The notes under the pieces were generated by a model, which was not told the origin of the DNA, ran no database searches, and saw nothing but the letters and a program-made list of their open reading frames with translations. A program made the position numbers and the translations under genes. Below are positions 12,218-21,071 of a stretch of DNA of 64,000 bases, piece by piece (position 1 is the first letter of the stretch; every line of letters starts with the position of its first letter). The stretch is from Billgrantia antri (GTDB lineage Bacteria > Pseudomonadota > Gammaproteobacteria > Pseudomonadales > Halomonadaceae), in the NCBI RefSeq assembly GCF_019430905.1, contig NZ_JAHYCA010000001.1:124001-188000 (forward strand), read 5' to 3'.

Positions 12218-12892
12218 TTAGCGACGAAGTATCACCAGCCAGCGCCCCAGGTTCAGTATGCTCGCCAGCGAGGCGGCCACGTAGGTAAAGGCGCAGGCGG
12301 TCAGCACGTGGCGGGCCCCGGGCATGTCGTAGGGTGGCACGTACTCGCGCAGCAGCGGCAGGGCGCGATTGAAACTGGCATCGAATTCCACCGGCAGGGT
12401 CACCAGGTGCACCAGTGCCGCCGTGCCGAAGCTGATCACCGCCGCTGCAATCACGATGGCGAGCCCTCCGGGCAGGCGGGTCAGGATGAACAGGAAGGGA
12501 GCGGCCATCATCAGCAGCGCACCGAGCTTCTCGGCCCGCTGCGCCACGCCCACCATGCGTGCTCGGGCGGTCAGCGGCGCATAGCCCTCATGATGCTGAA
12601 TCGCGTGACCGACCTCGTGGGCGGCCACGGTCACCGCGGTGAGCGAGCGCCCCTCGTAGTGCTCACGGGAGAGCCGCACCCGGCGCGCCTCGGGGTCGTA
12701 GTGATCGCCCTGCTCGGTCAACTCCACCTTGACTCCCTCGATACCCAGGCGGCGCAGCAGGTGGTCGGCCAGCTCGGCGCCGCTGCCTGGATAGTCGTCG
12801 CGCCCGCGTGAATGCCGCGCCAGCACCCACTTGGCCCAGGCGTTGGGCAGCACGAAGATGGCCAGCAGCAAGGCAATCAGCAGCACGATCAT
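12218..12892 (-). CDS. YugP-type membrane zinc metallopeptidase
   Basis: 224 residues. A hydrophobic helix opens the protein (residues 1-20), HEVGH lies at 92-96, and further hydrophobic segments follow around 120-165 and near the C-terminus. The block PVEFDASFNRALPLL is characteristic of the Zn_peptidase_2 (DUF2268-unrelated, YugP-like) family. It is expected in the inner membrane with the HExxH zinc site facing the cytosol or membrane interface; substrates are unknown. It is transcribed away from the haem operon, sharing the 157-bp region that holds the hemP promoter. Confidence 0.85.
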   Translation of the reverse strand: MIVLLIALLLAIFVLPNAWAKWVLARHSRGRDDYPGSGAELADHLLRRLGIEGVKVELTEQGDHYDPEARRVRLSREHYEGRSLTAVTVAAHEVGHAIQHHEGYAPLTARARMVGVAQRAEKLGALLMMAAPFLFILTRLPGGLAIVIAAAVISFGTAALVHLVTLPVEFDASFNRALPLLREYVPPYDMPGARHVLTACAFTYVAASLASILNLGRWLVILRR

Positions 12893-12981
12893 GCGTTTCG
12901 GATCTCGTTTCGGCGTCTTTAATTTTGACCAAGCCTACCCGTTTCGCGTTCATGCGTCGCCCGAGGACTTCATGCCGGGGC

Positions 12982-13018
12982 TTGACGCCAGCCAAACCAC
13001 AAACAATAATTATTCGCG
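12982..13018 (+). promoter_or_regulatory. candidate Fur-controlled promoter of the haem operon
   Basis: A -35 TTGACG (12982-12987), a 17-bp spacer and a -10 AATAAT (13005-13010) point toward hemP. The -10 is covered by CAATAAT-T-ATTCGCG (13004-13018), which matches 9 of 14 positions of the 7-1-7 Fur consensus TGATAAT-N-ATTATCA. Overlap with the -10 would give iron-dependent repression. The right arm is weak, so the site is a candidate only. Confidence 0.6.
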
Positions 13019-13049
13019 TTTAACACCATAACCCATTCAGGCCAATCCC

Positions 13050-13241
13050 ATGTGCGCAACCTCCCCCGACCCGACCATGGCCCGCGCGCAGGCCGCCAAG
13101 CCGCAGCAGCTCTCGGGCAAACCCGGCATTGTCGAGAGCAGTGCCCTGCTCGACGAGCAGGGTCAGCTGATCATCGAGCATCGCGGCAAGCGCTACCAGC
13201 TTCGTGAAACGCGCAACGGCAAACTGATACTGACCTCATAA
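13050..13241 (+). CDS. hemP: HemP haemin-uptake protein
   Basis: 63 residues. The conserved C-terminal part (ESSALLDEQGQLIIEHRGKRYQLRETRNGKLILTS in pieces: ESSALL, IEHRGKRYQLR, NGKLILT) is the HemP/HmuP family. In other proteobacteria HemP/HmuP is needed for full expression of the haem receptor. It is the first gene after the Fur-like promoter and precedes the TonB-dependent receptor by 106 bp. Two starts are possible, 13050 and 13077; neither has a strong ribosome site, and the conserved core begins well after both. Confidence 0.85.
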   Translation: MCATSPDPTMARAQAAKPQQLSGKPGIVESSALLDEQGQLIIEHRGKRYQLRETRNGKLILTS

Positions 13242-13347
13242 CCCCGACGACCGATCTCACAACTTAGACGAAAAGAACGCCAGCCAGGTAGCCCACGCCA
13301 CCCAGCCAGCCGCTCATCGCCTGATACGACAAGGGAACTTCAGGAAC

Positions 13348-15345
13348 ATGAAGCGAGCAACGAGCTGCATCGGCGCCTTGGCACTACTTCTGCTGCCACC
13401 GCTGGCCCTGGCCCAGGCAACGCCCGGCCAGTCCACTGCAGCGCCGCAACTGGCGCCGCTGGTGGTCACCGGTACGCGTACCCCCACCGACACCTTCTTC
13501 GCCCCGCTGATCATCGATGTGATCGACCGCCACGATCCGACGCTCGCCACCGCGTCACGGGTCGAGGACATCCTTGCCGATCAGCCCGGCCTGCACGTCG
13601 CCGGCCAGGGTCGGCGCAACGGCCAGACCCTGAGCCTTCGCGGCTTCGACAAAAGCGGCGTGCTGGTACGTCTCGATGGAGTGCGCCAGGACATCAACAC
13701 CGGCCACCTGGGCAACTTTTTCCTCGATCCATCGCTGTTGCGCGAGGTTCAGATCGCCCGCGGCGCCCTGTCAAGCCTCTACGGCAGCAATGCCATGGGC
13801 GGCGTGATCAGCTTCGAGACGGTAGACGCCAAAGACCTGCTGCGCCCGGGCGAGACGCGCGGAGCCCGGCTCTCGCTACGTGGTACCACGGCCAACGACG
13901 AGCTCGGCGCCACCCTGTCGCTGTTTGCCAAACGCGACCTGGCTGACGGCAGCAGTCTCGATGGCCTGCTCGCCTTGGGTCGCAGTGAATCCGGCGACAT
14001 CCGCCGCGCCGGCGGCCAGACCACGCCGGAGGACGCCAGCCTGAACAGCCTGCTGGCCAAGGGCGGCTGGCAGCTCAGCAACGATCACCGCCTGTTCACC
14101 AGTTGGCAGCACTATCGTGAAGACGCCACTCAGCCGGCCAATCCACAGAACCTGGTGATCGAAGACGGCGACCTGCGCGATCGCGACACCGCCAGCGACA
14201 ACCTGCAACTGGGCCACCGCTGGACGCCGACGCCGGTCACCCAGCTCGAGACCCGCCTGACTCTGAGCCGCCAGGACATCGAAGAGACCGCGGCGGAGCG
14301 TACCCTGCAGCGCCTCGGCGTGCAGAGCGACGGCTACCATCGCCTGGAGCACGGCTGGCTGTCCCAGACCCTGGCCTTCGGCGTCGAAGCGAGCCACGCC
14401 ACCCAGCGCCCGGGCGGCACGGCATCGGGCTTTCCCGATGCCGACATCGATAGCGCCGCGCTCTATCTCGACGACACCCTCACCGTCGGCCGCTATCTCG
14501 ACCAGGGCGGTGCCGGCGAGTTCGACCTTGGCCTCGGCGCCCGCCACGACAGCTATCGCGCCGAGGACAGCGAAGGCCGCGAGAGCGACCAGAGCCACCT
14601 GTCGCCGCGCCTGCGCCTGGCATGGCGGCCCACCGGCGACCTGATGCTCTACAGCGGTTACGCCGAGGCCTTCCGCGCCCCCACACTCTCCGAGCTCTAC
14701 GCCGACGAGCGCCACTTCGGCGGCTTCTGCATGGGCCCCTTCGTCTGCGTGCCCGACAACTTCTGGGTGCCCAACCCCGACCTGCAGCCGGAAACCAGCA
14801 AAAGCTGGGAGAGCGGCCTGGCCTGGCGCTTCGGCAACTGGGGCCTGCGCGCCAGCTACTTCGACACCCGGGCCGATGACTTCATCGACACCGAAGTCGA
14901 TCTCTTCGCCGGCACCACGCGGGCGGTCAACGTCAGCCGTGCCCATCTGTGGGGCTTTGACGCCCGTCTCGACTGGTCGCCTGCCGCCGCGCCCGTCACA
15001 GCCTTCCTGGGCCTGGCCGAAGTCAGCGGACGCGACCGCGACAGTGGCGAACCGCTCGGCAGCCTGACACCGCTGGAGGCACTTACGGGGCTCGACTATC
15101 ACCTCGCCGGTCCCGAGTTGACGCTGGGCTGGCGCGGCCGCTTCGCCCGCGCCTTCGACAAGCAGGGCGATGACGCCACCCTACCCGGCTATGGCCTGCA
15201 CGACGTGCAGCTCGCCTGGCAGGTCACGCCAACCCTTTCCGCTTCACTCAAGCTGCGCAACGTCGCCGACAAGGAGTGGTATCGCCCCGACGGCAACCTC
15301 GGCGACGGGCGCAGCCTGCTCGCCAACGTCAGCCTGCAATGGTGA
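13348..15345 (+). CDS. TonB-dependent haem/haemoprotein receptor
   Basis: 665 residues. A signal peptide (1-22, cleaved after ALA) is followed by a TonB-box-like LAPLVVTGTR and a plug domain (LRGFDKSGVLVRLDGVRQD, then ARGALSSLYGSNAMGGV). The beta-barrel ends in a C-terminal aromatic (LQW). The FRAP box (442-445) and the NPDL box (476-479), the hallmark of haem receptors, enclose His456, the usual haem-ligand position. Two cysteines, 461 and 467, lie in the same loop and could form a disulphide. It would carry haem across the outer membrane using TonB energy. It is followed 13 bp later by hmuS. Confidence 0.93.
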   Translation: MKRATSCIGALALLLLPPLALAQATPGQSTAAPQLAPLVVTGTRTPTDTFFAPLIIDVIDRHDPTLATASRVEDILADQPGLHVAGQGRRNGQTLSLRGFDKSGVLVRLDGVRQDINTGHLGNFFLDPSLLREVQIARGALSSLYGSNAMGGVISFETVDAKDLLRPGETRGARLSLRGTTANDELGATLSLFAKRDLADGSSLDGLLALGRSESGDIRRAGGQTTPEDASLNSLLAKGGWQLSNDHRLFTSWQHYREDATQPANPQNLVIEDGDLRDRDTASDNLQLGHRWTPTPVTQLETRLTLSRQDIEETAAERTLQRLGVQSDGYHRLEHGWLSQTLAFGVEASHATQRPGGTASGFPDADIDSAALYLDDTLTVGRYLDQGGAGEFDLGLGARHDSYRAEDSEGRESDQSHLSPRLRLAWRPTGDLMLYSGYAEAFRAPTLSELYADERHFGGFCMGPFVCVPDNFWVPNPDLQPETSKSWESGLAWRFGNWGLRASYFDTRADDFIDTEVDLFAGTTRAVNVSRAHLWGFDARLDWSPAAAPVTAFLGLAEVSGRDRDSGEPLGSLTPLEALTGLDYHLAGPELTLGWRGRFARAFDKQGDDATLPGYGLHDVQLAWQVTPTLSASLKLRNVADKEWYRPDGNLGDGRSLLANVSLQW

Positions 15346-15358
15346 CTAGGAGACTCCC

Positions 15359-16417
15359 ATGAACGCCACCGCTCAGACCCGTCAAGCCATTCTCGAAGCC
15401 CTGGACGCCACCCGCGCGGCCTGCCCTCACCTGCCGGCTCTGGAGATCGCCCAGCGCCTGGAGATCAGCGAGGGCGAGCTGCAGGCCGCCCGCCTCGGCC
15501 GCGACGTGCTGACCCTGCCGCTGTCGCCGCATGCGCTGGCCACACGCTTTCACCAGTTGGGCGAAGTCAAGGCGCTGACCCGCTCGCGCCACGCAGTACT
15601 CGAGCAGCAGGGCCGCTACCCGGCGCTGCGCGGCTCGGAACAGGCCGGCCTGCTGCTCGCCCCGGGCGGGCTCGACCTGCGCCTGCACCTGGCCCAGTGG
15701 CACTGGGCCTGCCTGATTCGCGACCGCCTGCCACGCCGTGATGGCGAGACCACCGAGCGCCTGAGCCTGCAGGTCTTCAACCGCCATGGGATTGCCCTGC
15801 ACAAGGTCTTCTCGCTGGCAGACGAAGCGCCCGAGGCATGGCATGAGCTGGAGACGCTGGGTGTTTGCGATGCGCCCGCCTTCACCCAGTTCGTCGAACC
15901 GTCGCCGCGGTCTCTTCCACGGCTTCCCACCCTGGCCGACGAGTGGGCGCGAATGAGCGACGTGCACCAGTTCCTGGGCCTGCTGCGCCGCCACGAGCTG
16001 CGACGTCACGAAGCCAATACGCTGATGGAAGGCCGCTTCACTCGCGCTCTTCGGCCATCGACATGCGGCCAGGCACTGTTCGAGGCGGCCGCAAACAACC
16101 TGCCGCTGATGCTGTTCGTCGCCAGCCCCGGCTGCGTACAGATCCGCACCGGAAAGGTGCCGGCACCGCAGCGTATGCGCGGCTGGCTCAACCTGTTCGG
16201 CGAGGATTTCACCCTGCATCTGGACGACGCCAATATCGCCAGCGTATGGCAGGTGCACAAGCCCAACCGCGACGGCGGCGTGACCAGCCTGGAGGCCTTC
16301 GACACCCAGGGTGGGCTAGTGCTGCAGATCTTCGCCGAACGCCGTGAGGGCCAGCCCGAGCGCAGCGAGTGGCGCCAGTTGCTGGATGGCCTCGACGCCC
16401 GGGAGGCAGCGGCATGA
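15359..16417 (+). CDS. hmuS: haemin-degrading/haem-trafficking factor HmuS
   Basis: 352 residues made of two homologous halves, as in HemS/ShuS/HmuS. The second half has WARMSDVHQFLGLLRRHELRR, where His203 matches the axial haem ligand of this family. The family binds cytoplasmic haem and, in some members, cleaves the macrocycle without oxygenase chemistry. GGAGA lies just before the ATG. The stop overlaps the hmuT start (ATGATGA region), so translation is coupled. It is the cytosolic end of the uptake route encoded by the flanking genes. Confidence 0.92.
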   Translation: MNATAQTRQAILEALDATRAACPHLPALEIAQRLEISEGELQAARLGRDVLTLPLSPHALATRFHQLGEVKALTRSRHAVLEQQGRYPALRGSEQAGLLLAPGGLDLRLHLAQWHWACLIRDRLPRRDGETTERLSLQVFNRHGIALHKVFSLADEAPEAWHELETLGVCDAPAFTQFVEPSPRSLPRLPTLADEWARMSDVHQFLGLLRRHELRRHEANTLMEGRFTRALRPSTCGQALFEAAANNLPLMLFVASPGCVQIRTGKVPAPQRMRGWLNLFGEDFTLHLDDANIASVWQVHKPNRDGGVTSLEAFDTQGGLVLQIFAERREGQPERSEWRQLLDGLDAREAAA

Positions 16418-17310
16418 TGCTCCCGTCATGGCTGAGCTGGCTGGCCAGCCTGGCCTTGCTGGTGTGGCACATGCAGGCGTCGGCCGCACCGCCACGCACC
16501 GTGCTGATCGGCAGCGACGTGGCCGAGATCGTGGCCGCCCTCGATGACCTGGAGGGCGTGGTGGGGCGCGACGATACCAGCCAGTATCCCGCAGCGATCG
16601 CCGCCCTGCCCTCGGTGGGCTACCTGCGCCAGCTGGCAGCTGAGGGCATCCTGACGCTGGCCCCGGAGCGACTGATCGTGGGCGCCGCGGCCGGCCCACG
16701 CGAAGTGCTGGCCCAGCTCGAGGCGGTGGGTGTCGAGGTGGTGCGCATCGAGCAGGGGACGAGCCTGGCGGAGCTGCCCGACAAGGTGCTGGCGGTAGCC
16801 AACGCCATCGGTCGCGACGCCGAAGGCGAAGCGTTGGCGATCGAGGTCGAGACAGATCTCGCCCGGCTCGAAGCACTGCGTGAGGAAGCGCAAGGAGCCG
16901 AACTGAGCGCCATGTTTCTGCTCAGCCACAGCGGCATGACGCCCATGGCCGCGGGACGCGATACTGCTGGCCAAGCCGTTATCGAGGCGGCCGGGGCACG
17001 CAACGCTTTCGCAGGCTTCAGCGGCTACAAGGCGGTGGGCGCGGAAGCTCTGGTGGGTGTGGCGCCGGAGATAGTGATCGCCACCCGCAGTGGGCTCGCG
17101 GGCATAGGCGGCGAGGCACGGCTATGGCAGCTCCCCGGGCTCGCCATGACGCCGGCGGGACGCGAGCGCAACCTGATCGTATGTGACGACCAGGCGCTGC
17201 TCGGCTTCGGCCCGCGCACGCCCGCCACGCTGATGGCCCTGCATGCGGCGCTGCACTCCGCGGGTGACGCTACCGTCATCGAGGAGGGCTGCTGGAGAGT
17301 GACATCATGA
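16414..17310 (+). CDS. hmuT: haem ABC transporter periplasmic binding protein
   Basis: 298 residues from ATG 16414, with GGGAGG at 16401-16406; the next codon is also ATG. A short signal peptide (about 1-24) precedes a TroA/FepB-like fold. PSVGYLRQL carries Tyr70, in the place where ShuT-type proteins keep the haem-ligating tyrosine (family knowledge, not proven here). It would collect haem released by the receptor and deliver it to HmuUV. The start overlaps the hmuS stop and the end overlaps hmuU by 4 bases (ATGA). Confidence 0.92.
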   Translation: MMLPSWLSWLASLALLVWHMQASAAPPRTVLIGSDVAEIVAALDDLEGVVGRDDTSQYPAAIAALPSVGYLRQLAAEGILTLAPERLIVGAAAGPREVLAQLEAVGVEVVRIEQGTSLAELPDKVLAVANAIGRDAEGEALAIEVETDLARLEALREEAQGAELSAMFLLSHSGMTPMAAGRDTAGQAVIEAAGARNAFAGFSGYKAVGAEALVGVAPEIVIATRSGLAGIGGEARLWQLPGLAMTPAGRERNLIVCDDQALLGFGPRTPATLMALHAALHSAGDATVIEEGCWRVTS

Positions 17311-18365
17311 GCCGTGCCGCTGCTCTCTATCAGCGGCGCATCGCCACCATGCCTGGCCGGCATCGTGGTGCCCTGACAGAAGTCCGCATACTGCTCGCCC
17401 TGACCATGGTCGTGCTAGCAGCACTGCTGGTCGGAGCCATGAGCGGAAGTGCCGGATTGTCGCCCAACGTGCTGCTCGGCGAGTGGCCGACACCACTGGC
17501 CTGGCAGGTGTGGTGGCAGCTGCGCCTGCCGCGCCTGCTGCTGGCCGCGCTGGTGGGCGCCATGCTGGCCGGCAGCGGGGCGGCCATGCAGGGACTGTTT
17601 CGCAATCCGCTCGCCGATCCCACCCTGCTGGGCCTGGCCAGCGGTGCGGGGCTTGCCGTGGCACTGTGGATCGTACTGTTCGATGGTGCCGCCGGCACTT
17701 TCGGCCTGTATGGCCAATTCCTAGCCGGCTTTCTCGGCGCGCTGTGCGTGTGCGTGCTGGTGTTCGCCCTGGGCCAGCGCCGGCACGGCCAGGAGGCGCT
17801 GTTCACGCTGCTGTTGGCGGGGCTCGCGATCAATACCCTGGCGGGTGCAATGGGCGGCGTGATGGCCTTCATCGCCAGCGACGAGCAGTTGCGCCAGCTC
17901 AGCCTGTGGGGCATGGGCAGCCTGTCGCATGCGCTGTGGAGCGCCACCCTGGGGGCGCTGATCGGCATACTGCCAGCGCTGTGGTGGCTATTGCGCTGCG
18001 CCCCTGGGCTCGATCTGCTGCAACTCGGCGAGCTAACCGCCTACGGCGCCGGGCTAGATGCCCCGCGGCTCAAGCGCCGCGTGGTCGTCGCCACGGCCCT
18101 GGGCGTGGGACTGTGCGTGGCGCTGGCCGGTATCATCGGTTTTCTCGGCCTGCTGGTGCCCCACTGCCTGCGCCTGTGGCTGGGGCCAGGGCATCGGCTG
18201 CTGCTGCCCGCCTCGATGCTGGGCGGCGCCCTGCTGTTGATCGTGGCGGATACCCTGGCGCGCACCCTCGCCAGCCCCGCCGAGATCCCGGTGGGACTGC
18301 TCACAAGCCTGCTTGGCGGCCCCTATTTCCTGTGGCTGCTGCTCAAGCGGAGGGCACAATGCTGA
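17307..18365 (+). CDS. hmuU: haem ABC transporter permease
   Basis: 352 residues, with about ten hydrophobic segments typical of FecCD permeases. Family blocks are visible: RLPRLLLAALVGAMLAGSGAAMQGLFRNPLADPTLLG early on, and IGFLGLLVPHCLRLWLGPGHR with EIPVGLLTSLLGGPYFLWLL near the end. It forms the inner-membrane channel for haem. The start overlaps hmuT (ATGA) and the last 7 bases overlap hmuV, so the three genes form one translationally coupled unit. Confidence 0.94.
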   Translation: MSRAAALYQRRIATMPGRHRGALTEVRILLALTMVVLAALLVGAMSGSAGLSPNVLLGEWPTPLAWQVWWQLRLPRLLLAALVGAMLAGSGAAMQGLFRNPLADPTLLGLASGAGLAVALWIVLFDGAAGTFGLYGQFLAGFLGALCVCVLVFALGQRRHGQEALFTLLLAGLAINTLAGAMGGVMAFIASDEQLRQLSLWGMGSLSHALWSATLGALIGILPALWWLLRCAPGLDLLQLGELTAYGAGLDAPRLKRRVVVATALGVGLCVALAGIIGFLGLLVPHCLRLWLGPGHRLLLPASMLGGALLLIVADTLARTLASPAEIPVGLLTSLLGGPYFLWLLLKRRAQC

Positions 18366-19117
18366 GCCTGATCGACGCCGGCTTCACCGAAGCCCCTACG
18401 CTCGCCCCCTTGAGCGATCACCTCGAGCCGGGAGAGCTGACGGCGATCGTCGGCCCCAACGGCGCCGGCAAGAGCACCCTGCTGTCGCTGCTCTCGGGCT
18501 ATCGCGCTCCCGGGCGCGGCAGCGTCTGCCTCGATAGCAAGCCACTGTCCTCCTGGGCAGCGGTCGAACTGGCCCGACGCCGCGCCGTGGTGGCGCAAAA
18601 GCTGACTCTCGGCTTCGACTGGCCGGTGCGCGAACTGGTCGCATTGGGCAGCGAAGCCTCGCCAGAGGAAGTCGAGGAAGTACTGGCCATGCTCGATCTC
18701 GAGGTACTGGCCGGGCGCGGCGCGCAGAATCTTTCGGGCGGCGAAGCCCAGCGTGTGATGATCGCCCGGGCGCTGTGTCAGTTGCGCCTAGGCCGCACCG
18801 CCGGGGTCTCGGCCAACAGCGTTCTGCTGCTCGACGAACCCACCAGCGCACTGGATATCGGCCAGCAGCAGCGCCTGATGCGTCTGCTGCGCCAGCTAGC
18901 TGAGCGGCAGCGTCTGGCGATCGCCTGCGTGCTGCACGACCTCAACTTGGCGGCGCGCTACGCTCATCGGGTCTGGTTGTTGGAGCGCGGCAGGCGGATC
19001 GCTGCTGGGCCACCGATCGAGGTGCTCGACGGTCGCATCCTGGCGCGGGTATTCAAGGCAAAGCTGGTCACCAGCCGTCAGGCCGATGGTTCACCACTGG
19101 TAGTGCTGGCGCCTTGA
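18359..19117 (+). CDS. hmuV: haem ABC transporter ATPase
   Basis: 252 residues. Walker A GPNGAGKST is at 32-40, the signature LSGGE at 125-129, and Walker B LLLDEP at 156-161, followed by TSALD and the switch His in VLHDLN. It powers haem import through HmuU. The ATG at 18359 overlaps the end of hmuU; the same reading frame is open far upstream, but that stretch is antisense-like shadow inside hmuU. It is the last gene of the hem/hmu operon, with an 11-bp hairpin starting 22 bp downstream. Confidence 0.94.
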   Translation: MLSLIDAGFTEAPTLAPLSDHLEPGELTAIVGPNGAGKSTLLSLLSGYRAPGRGSVCLDSKPLSSWAAVELARRRAVVAQKLTLGFDWPVRELVALGSEASPEEVEEVLAMLDLEVLAGRGAQNLSGGEAQRVMIARALCQLRLGRTAGVSANSVLLLDEPTSALDIGQQQRLMRLLRQLAERQRLAIACVLHDLNLAARYAHRVWLLERGRRIAAGPPIEVLDGRILARVFKAKLVTSRQADGSPLVVLAP

Positions 19118-19138
19118 CACGACCCACCCCAAACGCAG

Positions 19139-19163
19139 CAGCCCCGGTCGATGACCGGGGCTG
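19139..19163. terminator. hairpin between convergent hmuV and the Ntn-like gene
   Basis: A perfect 11-bp stem (19139-19149 with 19153-19163) closes a GAT loop. On the plus strand no T-run follows. On the minus strand TGCGTTT follows. It lies between two convergent genes and could end transcription from both sides, more convincingly for the minus-strand gene. Confidence 0.6.
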
Positions 19164-19181
19164 TGCGGAGTCTTGCCGCCT

Positions 19182-19670
19182 TCAGGCCGTGACGGGATCC
19201 GGTTCCGTCTCGACGTCACGCATCATCGTCTCGAAGGGCATGCCGGCCCGGGTCGCTGGCGTCACGGACTGCACCTCGCCCCCGGTGTCGTGGTCGCGCG
19301 TCTTGGCGTACTCCACGGCCTCGATGGCGCTCTTGCCGTGATCGATGGCGGCCAGCGCCCATTTCCAGCCGGTGCCATACGCCACCGGGCCGCTGACCGG
19401 AATGCGCACCAGCTTGTTGAACATCTCGAAGACACCGTCGGGCCCGGCGATGATCATCTCGACCCGCGTCACATGCGGCTTGTCGTTGCGCGGCGCCCCG
19501 GCGTTGAGCCACTCCATGACCTCCCACCACTCCTGCTGCTCTCCGGCGAAGGCGACCCACTCACCGCTGTCGAGCTGGAACAGCTTCTGCGCATGGTTGT
19601 AGGTCGAGCCGTTGACACTGATCAGCGAATCCGTCGCCAGCGTGGTCCCATCCCATACGATCGTGGTCAT
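19182..19670 (-). CDS. HslV/proteasome-like Ntn-hydrolase fold protein, orphan
   Basis: 162 residues from ATG 19670, with GAGG 7 bases upstream. It begins MTTIVWDGTTLATDS, which resembles the HslV/proteasome-beta N-terminus: Thr2 would be the nucleophile once Met is removed, with an Asp at position 14. The later GTGWKWALAAIDHGKSAIEAVEYA and DHDTGGEV resemble the HslV helix pair and its A-x5-D-x-TGG end. Similar short proteins occur in tailed phages and prophages, where their role is unclear. No other phage gene is nearby. I infer a fold relationship; protease activity is untested. Confidence 0.6.
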   Translation of the reverse strand: MTTIVWDGTTLATDSLISVNGSTYNHAQKLFQLDSGEWVAFAGEQQEWWEVMEWLNAGAPRNDKPHVTRVEMIIAGPDGVFEMFNKLVRIPVSGPVAYGTGWKWALAAIDHGKSAIEAVEYAKTRDHDTGGEVQSVTPATRAGMPFETMMRDVETEPDPVTA

Positions 19671-19835
19671 GCGAGTACCTCTCTGAAACGTGCGCGGGCC
19701 TCAACGTAAAAGTAACGAAGCCCCTTGCGTCAGGCGCAGAGTAGAATCGAAAAACGCAAGAAATCGACACATAGAATAACCAATTCGTCACCCGCCAAAA
19801 CGAGGGACTAGCGCCGGGGGCGGCATCAGATCGGG

Positions 19836-20918
19836 CTATGGACGCGATGCCTGACTCACCCGCTCGAGCCCCTCCTCGGCAATCAGTCCCTGGGTGAAGG
19901 CGTGCTCGGCCATGGCAAGACTGTCGTCGGCCAGCACCAGGTCGCAGCCGATATGGCGGATCTCTTCGCGCAGCGCGTCGATGGCACGCTCGCGCTCGGG
20001 CCGGCGCTCCACCCGGCGAATGTAGACCGCACGGATCCGCTCGGGATGCTCGTGCACGATGCGGGCGTAGACCTCGGGATCGTGCTGGCCGCTGTCGCCA
20101 ATCAGCACGCAGGGCAGCTCGTCACGCATCGACAGCATGTGCTGGATCATTTCGTATTTGTGGTCTTCGGCACGCCGCGGCCAGGGCTTGCGCCACGAGA
20201 TGCCCCACTCGCGCAGGAACAGGATGGGCCCCACCGGGATGCGGTTGAGCTGGAAGAACTCCTCCAGCATCTCGTAGATGCTCCAGGGGCCGCGCGAAAC
20301 GTAGAGGATCGGTCGCTTGGCCGTGCCGCTACTGCCGACATGCAGCGCTTGGTAGAAGGCTGCCACGCCGGGAAAGGCCATGCGCTGATGCGCGCGCTTG
20401 ACGAACAGACGATGCAGCATGCGCAGCTTGTTGGCTACGCCGGTGTACATCACCGTATCGTCGATATCGCTGATGACCAGTAGATCGGCCTCGGCCGGGG
20501 GAATGTAGACCTCGGTGAAGGACTGCACCGGCTCCACGCCCGGCAGCACCACGTGAAGTTCGGCGTGGTGCCAGGCGCTGTCCCGCGGCAAGGGAGCATC
20601 GAGGGGCATGTGGACGTCGAAGTAGCCGTCGCGATCGGTCGTGACGGTGGTGACGTTCTCCCCCAGCGTCACCTCGACGGTGGCCTCGGGAAGCCCGTGG
20701 CGAACGAGACGCCTCAGGATATCGGCAAGATCGCGCAGTATGCCATAGCGGGGGATCACCTCGCCCAGCGCGGCCTGGCGGAACACCCGACCCATCAGGA
20801 AGACCTCATGGCGGGAGCCGTAGCCACGGTAGGGGTGCACCACGTAGCCACCTCGCCCGCGGTCGCGTCTCATCGGACGGGCAGCAATGTGCAGCAGGCG
20901 CCGGAGAAATCCGCTCAT
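19836..20918 (-). CDS. APP1-like (DUF2183) HAD-type phosphatase
   Basis: 360 residues from ATG 20918, with a G-rich ribosome site close upstream; an earlier in-frame start at 20954 is possible. The HAD motif DIDDT is at 151-155 (nucleophile Asp151), followed by the APP1 family blocks YVSRGPWSIYEMLEEFF, GPILFLREWG and LIGDSGQHDPEVY. Yeast APP1 is a phosphatidate phosphatase; bacterial members are largely uncharacterised, so lipid phosphate hydrolysis is a family-based guess. The N-terminal 140 residues include a carboxypeptidase-regulatory-like beta segment (TDRDGYFDV). No operon partner. Confidence 0.82.
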   Translation of the reverse strand: MSGFLRRLLHIAARPMRRDRGRGGYVVHPYRGYGSRHEVFLMGRVFRQAALGEVIPRYGILRDLADILRRLVRHGLPEATVEVTLGENVTTVTTDRDGYFDVHMPLDAPLPRDSAWHHAELHVVLPGVEPVQSFTEVYIPPAEADLLVISDIDDTVMYTGVANKLRMLHRLFVKRAHQRMAFPGVAAFYQALHVGSSGTAKRPILYVSRGPWSIYEMLEEFFQLNRIPVGPILFLREWGISWRKPWPRRAEDHKYEMIQHMLSMRDELPCVLIGDSGQHDPEVYARIVHEHPERIRAVYIRRVERRPERERAIDALREEIRHIGCDLVLADDSLAMAEHAFTQGLIAEEGLERVSQASRP

Positions 20919-20983
20919 CGTCTCCCCCGAGGCAACTGCAGCCGATCCTGGCAATACGTCATCGCTTCCTCCCTGAAACTCGA

Positions 20984-21009
20984 CAGGGTCCGGCTTACGC
21001 CGGACCCTG
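20984..21009 (-). terminator. probable terminator of cysDN
   Basis: A perfect 11-bp GC-rich stem (20984-20994 with 20999-21009) and a 4-base loop lie about 60 bp past the cysN stop. The minus-strand tail is only weakly T-rich (TCGAGTTTC), so termination may be partial or need assistance. Confidence 0.6.
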
Positions 21010-21071
21010 ACTTTAGTGTGGAGGATCTTGTCGCAGAATCAACCGCCTATGTATTGCTTAGTTACGCTCGT

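Noticed and set aside
13876..15102. 408-codon open frame antisense to the haem receptor
   Set aside because: Shadow of the barrel-coding strand; no start signals.
19182..19670. Prophage remnant around the Ntn-like gene
   Set aside because: No capsid, tail, terminase or integrase gene nearby; only the single gene has phage-like relatives.
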